From contig NW_024104318.1 of NCBI RefSeq assembly GCF_003945595.2, forward strand, positions 682,001 through 746,000: 64,000 nucleotides of DNA. Reading direction: 5' to 3'. Positions 50,683 to 64,000 of the stretch are shown piece by piece. Positions within the stretch are counted from its first letter, which is position 1. The number at the start of each line of letters is the position of its first letter. The translations under genes were made by a program, and so were the position numbers. This DNA comes from Pipra filicauda (Eukaryota > Chordata > Aves > Passeriformes > Pipridae). A model generated the notes under the pieces. It made no database searches, was not told the DNA's origin, and saw only the letters and a list, made by a program, of their open reading frames with translations.

Positions 50683-50761
50683 TTATCATTTTTTCTAACT
50701 TTTTTTTTTGAGACTTTTTTTTTCTTTTCCTTATGTGTTTTTTTTTTTTTTTTTTTTTTTT
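50683..50761 (+). repeat. T-rich tract ending in T24
   Basis: A T-rich stretch ends with 24 uninterrupted T bases (50738-50761). It lies at the 5' side of the minus-strand CR1 copy, so it is not that copy's tail. It may be an independent poly(A)-derived tail or slippage DNA. Confidence 0.85.
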
Positions 50762-53700
50762 CTGGAGCATGTGGATTTACTTAATAAATCTTTTTCAATG
50801 AAAGAGATATATCATAAAATAAAACTGGCTGTAAAGTAGATGCAGAAGTTCAAACCCAGTAACCAGCCAAATAATTCAGTTTTCACGAATCTGATTAAAA
50901 TGGACAACTACTTCTCAAAGCTTTCTGCTGAAGGCATTAGACTCCTCAATTCGTTGCATAGTAAATGGAACTAGGCTTAAGCTGACTGTCTTTTGATTTG
51001 TAATGGATCACTGTTGGGGTTTTGGCAGTTTTGTTGCAATTTGCTTTGATGAAATGAAGTCCCACATAATTTGCTAGCCTCAGCACAATGTCAGTGCTTA
51101 TATTTTCTTTGGCAAAAATTAATAGGGCTCATTGGCAAAAACAGATAAATGAACAGAACTGGCAACTATAAAAAAAACCCCCAAAACCAAACAACAAACC
51201 CAAACAAACTGTAAAAGCCCTAAGCAAGGAGACCCTGAAAGACCTAAAAGGTAAGAAACCAGAATCTAAGTAGTAAGGAGTTGACTAGTTCTGCAAAACT
51301 TTCAGTTGTTTTGGGATAAATGATATTATGTGAAGAGAATACTTCAAAATTAAAAGAAGGAGAGACTGAGAGAGTAGTGAAAGGAAAACTGTAAGAGGAA
51401 TTCTCAGGAGCAGACTAATTATAGCACTTAACTTGCTATGGGAGATGTGGCATGGTCCCCTTTCAAACGATATTTAAGTATTTACACAAAGTAGAACATC
51501 TCAGATGAGAGCTATGCAATGAAGGTTTTCATGTTCAAAGGCTGAGATTTAACACCTTAATCTGATTTTAAAAACATAAAAATTTTAAAAATTCATGCAT
51601 CTTAGGTAAATACCCTTCCTACAGATAACTGTCTGTTCTGAAATGGGTGGATTTCCCATCTCTGCTGAAATTTTTATCTCTATACGTGTGCTTCTGCTGA
51701 TGTGTTGTTTAAAAATTGACTTTTTTCTTAAGATATAATGGTATTAAACATAAATGCAGCTGTTTTGTCTGAAAATTTCCAGGAGGACAAGTTGATTTAG
51801 TCATCATATGTGATCATATGTATTAGAACATTCTTCATTTCTTGGTATTTATGAAAAGTACAAATTCGTCACTGGAACCTAGCATAGCTTTGTGCTCATT
51901 AGTCTCCATTTTTTGGGTCATCTGCATATTTAGAAAGATATAGATCACGTGAAGCAATGTAGTTTGACAGTTGTTTTTCTCCTTAAGAGCTTGGTGTTAG
52001 TTTTTAGGTATTCTAAATTTCATTGTACCTTGCTATTATAGTATATATTGTTATACTTTTTTTCAAGTGTTGTGCAAAAGCTACAGCCATTTGCCAATAA
52101 TTTGCTGTGGTGGGAGGACTTCAGCTGTTGCTATAAATTTAGCACACAGCATGCCTGGTGGTAAATTTTGAATGTGATAACTTTTCCAGAGGATTTTATA
52201 GTTTTAAAATGTCTTTTTTTTTTGTCTTGTTTTATATTATTGTATAGACTGGGCTATGTTAACTACAAAAGCCTGTAAAAGTTTTGTAACGTGTAACTAA
52301 CAATATTGGCAATAACACAGATTTCAAAGCACTTAGTTTGTCAAACCTCTTGGAAAGAAGTTAGCTCAAATGCTTCTAATTTGCATTTAACCTTTTTTTT
52401 TTTTTTTAAAGGCATGTAAATGTAGTAGCTCCAAGATATCTCTGTTTATGAACAATTTGTGGCTCTCAAAAATAGTAACTATCGTAGGCACACTCAGCTG
52501 TTTTTGCAAGTGCTAGAAGAGCTCCTTCAGGAGCCTTTGGGCCTTAATGTAAGATGAGCATAAGTGAATGTACTGATTCCTGTTGTTTGCGGGGAATCAA
52601 GGAACTTTTAATGGGAAGTTAGAATTCTTGCATTCTTAAATAAACTGTTAGATATAAATTTAGCTTTCTAGGGCAATCAGGAGGAAGTCTTGATCTGATA
52701 TTAGTTATGTTTCTCTATAAGAATCTTTGCTTTAAAAGTGTAAGATTTCTATAAAATGTTACTTTTTTGAAAGGTATGGGAGGACGTGATTTTTTTCAAC
52801 CTTCATTCTTTTTGGATAGGGAGAGGAATAAGGGGTTTGCTTATGTTATCTTTGTGCATCTATTCAGTTGTTATTCTACTTTTCCCATTAAAGATATTTC
52901 AGAAATTAAAATTGTCAGTAAGTTATTATTCAACTACTTTAGTTTGATAATTTACTTTTTTATGTGATTAATTAACACCATATAGTTCAAACATGCCTGT
53001 ACCAGTATCACCCAAGAAATGTGGAAAAATATGTAAAGTGGTCAGAGTTAACACAATGTAAACAGGTGCTCTATTTATTCAGTACAGTGGTCATTTGCTT
53101 GTAATCCACCCAAGAACTGGAACAACAACAATAAGACAGTTTGCTTTGTTATTGTGCAGCTTGTAATTCCACTATCAGTGACAAAGTGCCTCTCTTGGGG
53201 TAACCTTGTCGGTGCAAAGTCTGTGTGTCACCCATTTTAGCAAAGGCTTTGCTCATTCACAAAAGCCTGTCCTCCTGGCCATGTTTTATGCTTTGCAATA
53301 GCCCTGCAGCATGTTCTTGTTATTAGGACATCCTGTTTTAGTTCTTGTAGTTAAGAGAAAAATGCAGCTTTAAAATCAGGTATATAAGCAGATATGGATG
53401 TGGTTTTGGTCTTCCTGGTGTTTAATATACCTGGAATCATCATAAGAAACCACACTATGAATTGAGAAACTGCTTCAGTCAGGGATCTCCAAGGAATACA
53501 TCAGTGCTGCTGGCAGTGGTGGACTTCCTTTCTGAGTCAGCAGTGTTCAGTTGCCTTGGCATGCTTTTACATAGACCTTTGTCATGAGATTGTTTGATCA
53601 GAGATGAATTCTGATGTTTTAGGCAATCAGCAAAAGGGATTTTAACTTAATGTTTGAAATTATGAATGCTGAAAGCTCTTTCTTCCAGCTCTGCCTAGGA

Positions 53701-56700
53701 GTCAGAAAGGAAGTATATGAGCCAAGCTGTTGAGAAATTGTTAGTGTTAGGACTTGATAGTGTTTGTTCTTGTGCAGTGTCATCAGTACAGTCTAAATAT
53801 TTCTTATCTGCATATTTGGTATGAGCATTTTTAAGTTTCATTACCATTCTTTAGGTGTCTTTGGACTACTTATAATTATTTTCTTGGTTTTTTTCTCCTT
53901 TTGTATCTGTGCATGGGCCTGTATGTGTAGTGAGCTAGCTCAGGGAAAGGGGGAGGCAGAACCCAGGGGTTGATGGGATTTTGGTGTGATACAAAACCAA
54001 AATAGCAGGTGTTCCTTCTCTTGCACCTTTTCTTTTACCAAATGAGAAGAACAGTGTCTTTAGGGGAAGCTGAGCATCAGGGAGGTGGGTCCAGTGATGT
54101 AGCACAGTGGAGGAAAGCAGCTGGGAGAGAGAAACTTCTCATCCCAGACTAAAGACCTAAACTCTTCTTACATATAAAAGCGTGTTAAAAAGGTAATTTC
54201 CCTACATCTGGTTTTCAAACTTTCTATTCAAGAATAGATTCTAGGAAGGTGACCTATTTTAAAATCCAATGTTTTTTGAATAAAGCAACATGGGACTGAA
54301 TCTCTGTAGGAGATCAATAGTAAGTAGAGTTTCAGGGAGGAAGAAAGAAAGTACATAAAAGAAAAGGGTTTACACTTCAGTGGTATAATTTACATGACCA
54401 GAATCTTAGCCAGATTCTGCACTACTTATTCAGAGAAAACCCCTCTGTCTTTCACAAAGCTTGCTTCTAGATATTTTGTAGTTCATGTGAGATGTAATTC
54501 TCTTCTTGCAATACTTAAAAAAAAAATCCTTAAAACCTGTTATGTACTTTCAACTTCTGCCCATTCTATAGTATTTTTAAAATGTGAATTAAAACTGCAT
54601 ATTAGCATAAATACATGGATTTGCAGCAATGCCTCTTATAAATCTCTTAGATCACAACAGGTATGTGATTGCCTGGTGCTTTTTCCAATTTCATTTTTTT
54701 GATGATTTTCAGAATAAATGCTTTGTAGTAGCTCTTCAGAAAGATAATATAACCAGGCTGAAGCAAGTGTGCAGAAAAGGGGAAAAATTATGTGTCAAAT
54801 GACATTTATGAGACAGAATATAAGCTGAAGTGGTATATTCCACATTCTCTACCCTCTGTTTCTTATGCTTGTGAATAAGATCACTCTGGAATGACACTTA
54901 GTTGCCTTTCAGTGTTAGACCTTCACAAGGGACCATATAAAGCAGGTGGGAAGACAGGCCATTTTCCAGGTCTCTACTCTCAAGAAGGCACCTGTATGAA
55001 AAATAAGGATACTGATGGGAAATACTACAGGCTAGCAAAGCCAGGTAAAGATTCAAAGACTATGGACACGGAGGGAGGGAGAACTTGAGGAAGTCTGGGG
55101 TTTTTTTAAATTAAATTCTTCATGTTACATAAAAAGAACAACAAAAGCCATGACTGGAGGGTGAAAGTTAAAGGACCTGACATAGTGTTGTCAATAGCAA
55201 GAGAAAGGCCAGCTGAGGTAATGGTTTCAAGGCCAGATTTAGTGGCTACGGCTGTAATTTTTAAAACCCAGTGTACTAAACAGGACTATTAGAGAGAGTT
55301 AGCCTTGAAGTTGATTCGGCAAGCCTTTAGCCATGTGATTATATTATTTTATCTTCAAACTGCGTAGAAAAAGGCTCATAAGCGAGCTTTCAGTTTTAGA
55401 ATTGTAGCCAGATAGCAGAACAGGAAAGCTCCTCTGCAGGAAACAAGTTTGCAGAATAAATCAGTCTTTGCATCCTTACAGCAGAGAGGCTGCTCTTTCC
55501 ATCCTGCAACTCAAAAATTATAAAAAATATTCACCGCAAGTAAAGGTTTGTTGTGTAAAAATGTCTTTTTGCCTTTGCTTACTGCATCATTTCTTTCCTG
55601 CATTGGTCTTCAGTGATAGTTGCAAATCGTTGATTTCATTTCATACCTCATGTGAATTTCTCATCATTTGATGCGTGATGTTGAATTCCAGATTAACAAT
55701 ACTCACACTATAGCATCATCATTTCCTTGAGGATTACAGTATGGAAGTCACCAGTGCCTGTAATTGATGGCATCAAAGGCTTCCGTGCCTTTCTCTGAAA
55801 TACCAGAGCCTGAAGAAACCTCCACAGAGCAGTGCAGCCTTACACAGAACTGGGAATCGAGATTTCACCTCCAGTAGCAAATCATTATACCTGTGCAGAT
55901 TTTACATAAGATAAAAGGACAAATTATGCTCGTGTTTTTAAAAGTATTAGAAACCACTATATGAACATTTGTTCAGTTTACTTCCAAAGCCCATTGAAAA
56001 TGGCTTTCTTAACTGTGAGTGAATGCTTCCCCATAAACCAAAATCATCACAGCCCTGAACAATTTCTACTTTAGGTTTAGCTGCTCCAGTGAAATTCCTG
56101 AATCTTGTTATCTAATTATGTAGAGATCTCACATCTCATGATCAATGACTGTGTCAAATAATTAATTGACAGGCTTTTCAGTTCAAATCAGTCTAAAAAA
56201 TAAAAGAGCTCAAATTGTCCATATTTGCGTGCCATGGGAAATTGAGAGGTCTGATTAGAATTATATTTTGAAGTAGCCCCTGAGAAGTATTATGCTGGTT
56301 TTATTTTCTGTTTTCAGATAATTTGAGGTTTATGCTCTTGTATAGAATTATCAGACATCTAAAGTCTGTACAATGACTAAAAGTTAAGGAGTGCTACAAT
56401 TTACAGTCACTGCTCAGAGTTGCTTTTTCTCTATTGTTTTCTTTTGTACACTAATTAAAGGCAGCTTTTTGTGTTCACAAATTCTCATATAAAGCTGGCT
56501 AATTAAGTAGGTTTAGATTTATTCCTAGTGATAAAAAAGTCAATTTTTCAGTCTTCAAAGCAGATTGGTTTGAGAGATATTTTCCTGTGGCTATCCGTCA
56601 AAACTATCAACTTCGGAAAAAAGACTGAAGGTCAAACAATGGCAAAGAAGAAGGAGGAAAAACATACGAAGGCAACTTTGAAAAATACTGTGTTCTTTAA

Positions 56701-59280
56701 CTTCATTGCCGATAGTGTTACACCTTCCCAGGTAGCACGGTTTCCTTGCACTGATTTTGCTCATTGATGGTCTGGTGTTTAATATCTGTTACTTGTCTCA
56801 GAAAGCTTCTGATGTAGTTGACAGTAAGCTCTGCCTAATCTCTGAGTAGACAGCGTGTCTTGAGGTACAGCGAGCTCCTGAAAATCCTCATGCAAATCAC
56901 TGAAGATACAGTGGTCCCTGTTAAAAAAGTCATGTTGTCGATGGCTACTTCTCTTTAGAAATCTATGAAACAGTTACAGATGTTTCTAGACTTATAGTAA
57001 AAATTGCCCAATGAATTTAAGGCTTTTTTCATTTGCACATATCAGCAGTTATCATATTCTATGTTTCTTCTGGAAACAGAAGTGGAAATATCACAATACT
57101 GGAAATTATCTTTATTACAAAAGATTTAAGAAAAAAACTACATTAGGTAATGATAAATGGAAGATGAGAGCTGTGATGTTAGTACTGCAGCAGAAAACTG
57201 GTTTTGCAGCTCATCAGATGCATTTAGTAGCGAGTCTTTTCCCTTCTGTAGACTGTGTCTCGTTTTCATAATGTTTTAAAGTACATTTCTTGACAGGCAT
57301 TCAAATGCTTTGTTGTATACTGAATGATATCACCATTCTTGATTCAGTCTTTTTCTTGAATGAAATTTTACTAGGCTTTACTGAAGCCAAGAGCAGAGAA
57401 TACATCCACAGCTGCATCTCCCTTTGCTGTATGTGCGAGTTCTTGTGACTAAGAACCTAAACAATGGAAAAGGGATGTAATTGTTTTTGTGTTTGTGGAG
57501 TTTTGCAATTTGAAAATTTAGGAATAGTAACACCAACTCTGAGCAACAGGAAAGGAAATCTGAGTAACACAAAATCTGAAAACTTACCAACCTATTCAAT
57601 GATAAAACCCTAGCAAGAGGGAGTAACCTCTTTCTCTAATTCCTTCTTCAAAATTTATTGACATGACTGTCTGTTATGTAGGTTGCATGTCAGACTAATG
57701 TCGAAAGAACTGAGGAATGTGAGGATTCCTTTTGTCTGCCAAACAATCTAGCATTAATTTTTAGTAATTTCTTATGACATGGCAATAATGCTTGAGTTTC
57801 CTTTAGCAGTAGCGTTAATATTGTAATGAAACACTGTGGATTGCAGGAACAGGCCTAAATTCTCAGAAGGTCCACATTTACAGCTTTATTTGTTCTTTAA
57901 AGCTCTTGGGACTGCTTTTTTACCCCAAACCCTTTACCAGAGATATATTTCTGGTTTTAGCATTTTAAAGACACAGCATTTTCTTTACCCTACTGTATTA
58001 TTCTTTTCTGGCATTTTTACCACAATTCTTTCTTTTCCATCTTGCTTTTTCCTTGACAGTTTCTTGGATGTTCTCCTATATTGTTGTTTAGTTAACAAAC
58101 TGCGGATGGGAACTGGTGAGGAGTACATTATATTGAAGTAAGGAGAAGAGCTATGAGATTAATTTGCCTTTTTTTTTTTTTAATATTAATTAAGAAATAT
58201 ACAATTGTTTTATTTAAAAAGACAGCATTTTCTTTTTTTTTTTTTTTTACAGTTTATTGATTTTTCAGTTCTCTATTGTGGTATTCCAGATACAGGGGTG
58301 GGTTAACTGTTAGCAAATGATTACATTTTACTGGTACAGACCTTATTTGATTTCAGGTGATTAATTTCCCTGATATTGAACCGTTGTAGTTTATATTATA
58401 AAATAATTATACAGATTCTGATTGTGACTTTTGGGCAATATTTTGTCTTTTTTTATTCTTCCCGGAAAGAATATCCTGGAAGTGGATATTTTTTTGTGTA
58501 GGCACTATACCAGAAAGTGCAAGAGTCTTTGCTTGCTTCTTCATCTCACTTACCTTGATCATTTTCTTTAGCCAGAGGTAGGACAAAGTATTGTTAGAAT
58601 AAAGAATTTCAGCTAAAGTTACTTGGTTCCAATTCTTCATCTGGAAATAAAAAGCCTTTTGTCACAACTGAAGCACAGGAACAGAGAAACAAACAAAAAT
58701 TTAATGACCATGTGCTGCATTTCAAGGTGTGACACAATAAGCAGAGGCTCTCTCCTGGCCTAGCAGTGGGGATGGGGCTGTGAATAATCAACCATCAGTA
58801 GGGGGAGTGGTGGTAGGGGGACCCTGCTCTGGCCCGGGGCTGTTTGGCCTCTGTGCAGTTTTGCGGCTGAGCTTGTTGGTTTTCAGTTTGTGTGATTTGA
58901 CTGTTTGACAATTCATCACTCATTTCCCTAAAACAACATTCCAGTAGGCTTATTGGTGGAGGAACTTGAAAACGAGAGCATTGACAACTGCAGCAGTTTG
59001 TAGGTACTGATTACCAACATAACTCGTTTGCTCAGTGTTATTGTAGAGCCAGTCATGCATCCACTGGAAATCAGGGGGGGCTGCTCTTTTACCAATATAC
59101 AAAAAGTGAATTTGACCTTAATGGAAGGTGATTTTTGTCACTAGCAGGTAATCAGGAGGAAGAACCTTTTAGGTTGGAGAAGAAAAAAAAAACAAAACAA
59201 AAATGTGCATGGACAGGTATTTACAGACATATAATGCCATGCATTTAGCTCTAGAAAATGGTACATTTTGATAGAAAGTG
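50762..59280. other. Unique AT-rich non-coding sequence
   Basis: No gene or interspersed repeat was recognised. It includes an A/C tract at 51170-51210, T-runs at about 52391-52406 and 58233-58248, an A/C tract at 59182-59203 and a small GC-richer patch at about 58800-58860. Frames reach 102 codons (54394-54702) without recognisable motifs. Confidence 0.5.
51170..51210. repeat. A/C-rich low-complexity tract
   Basis: A eight-fold run, then CCCCC and AAAACC, AAACAACAAACCC and AAACAAAC-type units. It is the second clearest example of the A/C tract type after 15424-15500. Confidence 0.7.
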
Positions 59281-59450
59281 CTGCTATTTTTTTGACTAAT
59301 GATACTGAATTGGAAAAGTTGCATGCACTTTAATTGGTCATATTGCCAGGCACTCTACCAGCAAACCTAATTAACTTCAAGCTACAGAGCACCATTGACA
59401 GATGGGACTTTTTGTCTTGTATTTTTTCACTAATTAGAAAATCTCAGTCT
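59281..59450. promoter_or_regulatory. Candidate conserved non-coding block
   Basis: Non-repetitive sequence with several homeodomain-type cores (TTTAATTGG, CCTAATTAAC, ACTAATTAG) within about 110 bp, interspersed with more balanced sequence. This density and texture are typical of developmental enhancers in vertebrate gene deserts, but AT-rich DNA can produce it by chance. Alignment is needed to decide. Confidence 0.2.
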
Positions 59451-62400
59451 TTTCACATTTATGGATTGAACAGAAATTTTCATTTTATTGTCAATATGTC
59501 AGTAGAAAGTTGAGAGGAAAAAAACCCACTTTGTATAAAGAGAGAAAAAGAAAGCTGAAATATTAACATATATTAGAAGCATGCACAGAGGAGAACACAG
59601 CAAAAATATTTCTTTTTTTAAAATTCTTCCTCAAATGAGATTGGAAATGTGTGTGGAAAACAAAAGGGCATGAAGATACTAATTTCATTTGGTTTAAATC
59701 CTGCTTTGATTTTTCATATTCTGAGTCTGATGTCTACTCTAATAATTCTTGAATTTTGATCCCACATCATCCCTTTAGTATGAAATACTCTTTTTAATTT
59801 CAAGCAGTCTGTCAAATGAAAAGTAGCCTGTTAAAGTCTATGTAAGAAAGCTGAATCTTTTACTGGAGAGAGAATAAAATGCAGCTGGTGGCAGACAGGC
59901 TGAATTTGCTAATTCTGTTTTGTGTGGTTTCATTCAGAGATGTCCTATATTCTATTCCCAGTGACCTGTTATATCAGTTACTTACAACAGTCATGAATAG
60001 TTAGGCAAGTTCACAGTGATTCAGGCCTTTACCATGGATTTTACTTGTACCATTCAGATATACTTAAGTGACTACTCTGATGCATAAATTCAGTATGTGG
60101 GAACTAAATATGTGACTAATTTTTCTTTTTTGTTGTAACCCTTCTGTATCCATTTTATCTCCCAGCAGTTTTGTTTCTGTATTTCTTATCAATATTATGC
60201 AAGTCTGTAAAAAGAGATGCATTAAATATTAACTGTATTTTTAAGATGTATTTACAATAAATATTTAATTTTAGTTTCAGTTAGAAATTAAAACCTTACT
60301 ATAGTGAGTAGTGACTTAGTGGGACCAAAAATATAATTCCAGAAATATAGGTAAAAAGTTTATCTTAGAAAAAGATACTGACACCTTTCTGTTTAAATAA
60401 CACCCTTTAATACATAAAGCCCCTTTGCTGTCACAGATAGTGTTGGCACTATTGCGGTGTCCTGCTTGGGCTTTTTATTACTCTGGCAGCAGTAGAGGTC
60501 TCAGCTGTGCTATACCCATTGCAAACACCTGTAATGAAAACAGTGGTTGCCCTAATAAGTTGGCATGTAGTATTCTTGCCAAGTAAAAGCAGGAGGGAGA
60601 ATTGGAAGCCTGAAGAGCTCAAGTTATATGCTCTAGGTCATCATGAGTGGCAGAACTAGGGACAATAACTAAGTCTTCTGATTGCTCATGATCATCATCC
60701 AGTGCTCACGCTGAGCAACTTTAGTGCTGCCTTTTGTCTTAAAATTAAATCCTTGCTATGAATTTTCTTGGAGAAGTTCACTGAGACATTGGCTTATCAA
60801 GTAATTTTTCACTCCCCTTCACCTCCTCTTTTGGAGAAATTCAAACTTTTCTTGGAAAATGTAAGTCTAAATGAGCTTTGCTGAAGGGGAGAATTTATAT
60901 AGCAAACAATTTCATAAAGCTGCCATAAAGCTGTACTCCTTTTAATGTGTGTTGGTGACTAATTTAGTTACTATAGAATTTAATAGCTAATTAACTTTTT
61001 AGTTAACTCTTTTTTGTGTAATAACAGTAAACAAAAAACAAAATCAGAAAATGTAATTGAAAGGAAATGACTTGCATTCAAACATTTTCAATCTGGATTT
61101 CTGAGACATTTTTAATGTGGCTATCAAAATTGAGAAGTTTGGATTTAGTACTATAATTGTTTCAGGCTCAAAACTAAGTGTTAGTAAAGTCTCTTCAGAC
61201 TTGTGTGCTCTTGCATCTTTTCTGGCTTCCCTTAAAGATAAGGTTGCTCATCATCTAGCTTGAAGGTGCTTGGTTGCTTCTAGAATTGGATGTTAAATCC
61301 TAGCTGACCTTCAGAAGGTGGAAGAAATTGTTGAAATGTGGATTTTTATGTTTGGGGTTGTTTTTCTTTTTTCCTGCACCACTTGCCTTTTCTGCATGTA
61401 AACTGGTAGGATCAATAAGTCACTGAGAGAGATTTAATAGCTGGGACACTACCCAGCAGACATGACCCTTAAGATTCATAGCTGTTAGCATGTGTCCTGT
61501 CATCAACAGCAGGTAGTGGCTGTAGAATTTGCTCTTTTCAAGTACTTTCATGAGAATCAATGCATATATCACTGGTACTTCTTCATAGTATTGTGTTCTG
61601 CCAAACATGGCTCTTATACAGGGAGTATATTAACAGCAAAATCTGTTTCCCTGCATTTTTAATAAAAGGCAAATGACAGAAATTTTTCCAGTTTCTTAGC
61701 ATCCTTGTTTGAACTTTTTATTTATTATTTATTGCTGGTAGGAACAAGATGCAAACTTGTTTTGTCTTTTCATTATTTTATCACTTCATCTTCCTCCTCC
61801 TATTCACTCACTTCGGCTCCAATTTGCTGGTGTTTCATGGTTTGCTCTTGTAAGGTGGCACATGGTTAGTTTTCTTTACAGAGAAGCTGGCATGGTATGC
61901 AGTTGTTCTGGAAGATATAAAGGGACCATTTCATCAATAAGAAATACGATCTTGCAAACCTGAGAGAGGTAGAATGGCATTCTAAGAGCCCCTTGGGAGT
62001 TAATGGCTTCATAGGGGTGGATATTTTGTACTTTTGCCTTTGGCATTTTAGTTGTTCATCTGTTGGCCCAGGAGGGACCAGGTAAAGAAGAAGAGGCAGA
62101 AAGACTGGAGACAGAGCAATGTGTTTAAGCCCAGAGACAAGTCAGTGTACAGCTTCATCTAGAGAATGGTCCTAGTCCAGCTTATGGATTTGAGAGATCC
62201 TCACTCCTGCTTTACTCCTGGCTATGCAGCAGGGCATAGTGGGGAAAAAAGTCTCTAAACAGAAAGTTACTATTAATTTCTATTAAAAATATGCAGAGCC
62301 TTTTGTTTGTCTTGACAAATCAGAAAGTTCTGAAGACTGTTTTGTTGGATGAACTAATATGAGTTGTACAGTTTAGCATGAAGCAGCTACTTCAGTTCAC

Positions 62401-64000
62401 TGATTTATGTCCAAAGGTAATATAAATAAAAACATCTCAGTAAGTGCTGGAATAAAAAGAAGTGTAGAACACTAATTTTTAGAGCAAGAATCTATAATGT
62501 GTTATAGTAAATAGCATTTCATTTGTATTTTTAGTAATCTGAGATATATGAATTGCTCAGCTGTTTATATTAGCTGCAGCACATAAGTTCTTGCCACTTA
62601 TGGCTTTGCCTACATGGAATGCTTTCTGAATTTTGCTGTTTGCATATAGGGTGTCAGTTAATGAGACATCAATTTAAGTAAACCATTCTGCTTCTTCTGT
62701 CGTCTAGACTTGCTCAAGTCTTACTTTTAATTTGCTGTAATTGCCCAGATGTGGATGCATATCCTAGAGTGTGCAAATAATGCTGGGATTTCCAAGCTAG
62801 AAGTAGTTCCTACTTCTGAGATGTAATTTGCATCTGGTCCTTAGATTTCTAAGGTGTTCATTCCTAACGAAGTAAATTCTGTCTATAAAAGAAATATAAT
62901 TGGTTTCTAATGTGATGGTTAAAGGAAGTTTGGTTTTATATTTAAGCTATGGAAATTTTCATTGAAGTTAGGTTGAAACCTCAGGCTATTGACATTTTAG
63001 TAATGCAAACTTTTGTGTCACGAAATTGAGTAGGTAGCTTTATGATCATCGGGCATAGTTTGTGTTTTCATTAAGTACTATGAAATACAAAAGCTAATAG
63101 GATTTTTGTTTTAAATCATAGTATGGTAAAGCTGAGTAGCTTATTAACAGAATTTAGTGGGTCAATGCAGAAATGAAAAGTGAATTTCAAAAACTATTAA
63201 TAAAGAACAGCTTGGTATACTCTAAGCATTATAGTAACCTTATGTTTGAGTAACTGTAGAATAATAAGAGTTTAAAACAAACATTTTTGAAGGACAGTAC
63301 AGAACAGATTGTTGTCAGATTAAATAAGGACTCTCTGATGCCCTGAGGTGTTAGGGTTACAGGATTCTCGGAAGCTTTTTCTTTTCACTGCATTCTTCTT
63401 ATTTTAATACTTAATGTTGGAGAAAAATAAAAATAGACAACTATTCCTTTTCTTTTTCTGCTTTGCCTCTCGAGTTCTAGGCTATTTTGTATTAATTATG
63501 TTTGGATAGTTCAGTCTTGTATAAGCAAGAATTTGCCTTTGAAACTTCAAAGAGTTCTTGTTTCATCTTCCACGGAACGTTCAAGCGTTACAGGGTATGA
63601 GAGACTTAAGTTCCTGCTCTATAGGCCCTAAATTGCTCCTTGTTGTGGATGTATTAATTGTAGCCTCCCTCTCTAATGTGAACAACCTTTTCATTTCCCC
63701 TTGTTTCTTCAATAACGCCTGGACATGAGTTCAATGCAGTTGTAGGGGAAACAGTGCCACCCGTTGGATTATCCGTTTGTTACATGGGCTGGTCCTGGAA
63801 GGTGAGGTGATCCCCTTTACAGTTACCATGGCTTAACTCAGAGTGTTTTCTCAAGGCCTGTACTTCCCTGCAGTATTATTATGTTGCTACCCTATCAAAA
63901 TACCTTTTATTATTTTTTGTATTTGTTATGGATGCATAAATTCTGATTGCAGTCAAAGCTCTTCTGGAGCATCTTACTCTCAGAAAAAAATATTTTAATT
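59451..64000. other. Unique AT-rich non-coding sequence
   Basis: No gene or known repeat was recognised. A G/T-rich stretch near 61348-61372 is the complement type of the A/C tracts. A less AT-rich, repeat-free block at about 63720-63860 might be conserved. Frames stay below 70 codons. Confidence 0.5.

Noticed and set aside
58800..58860. G-rich patch considered as a quadruplex
   Set aside because: Only three G runs of four or more are present, and the last loop is too long for the standard pattern.

Overview
The window looks like bird nuclear DNA. The main evidence is a set of CR1 non-LTR retrotransposon remnants. Four have the typical avian 3' end, with repeated ATTCTRTGAT-type octamers, and one short class II-like retroviral LTR is also present. 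Turtles and crocodilians also carry CR1, so bird is an inference from the subfamily look. I cannot name the species. The sequence is AT-rich, and almost all of it has no recognisable genes.

I found no host protein-coding gene, tRNA, rRNA, snRNA, known microRNA or CRISPR array that I could support. The open reading frames are short (longest 172 codons) and about what chance gives in 64 kb of AT-rich DNA. The exceptions are frames inside CR1 copies. The window is best read as intergenic or long-intron sequence, i.e. a gene desert. A few blocks have the texture of vertebrate conserved non-coding elements, but this cannot be shown without alignment.

Layout: 0-10 kb is unique AT-rich sequence with a perfect 15-bp hairpin at 7.0 kb and an A36 tract at 9.1 kb. 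From 10 to 24 kb there are three plus-strand CR1 remnants (10.4, 18.7 and 23.3-23.9 kb), a nearly perfect 387-bp tandem duplication at 13.6-14.3 kb, a perfect 66-bp tandem duplication at 18.4 kb, an A/C-rich tract at 15.4 kb and a candidate regulatory block with a full CRE palindrome at 15.6-16.0 kb. From 24 to 37 kb there is mostly unique sequence with two C-rich tracts whose minus strands match G-quadruplex patterns. At 37.2-37.6 kb lies a minus-strand endogenous retroviral LTR. At 40.6-40.9 kb two CR1 tails face each other. From 44.7 to 50.7 kb three minus-strand CR1 copies are clustered. From 50.8 to 64 kb there is again unique AT-rich sequence with low-complexity tracts and two more possible conserved blocks.

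No genes here can be said to work together. The most checkable oddities are the two recent tandem duplications, the perfect inverted repeats, the G-quadruplex-type tracts and the LTR. No undescribed biological system is evident.
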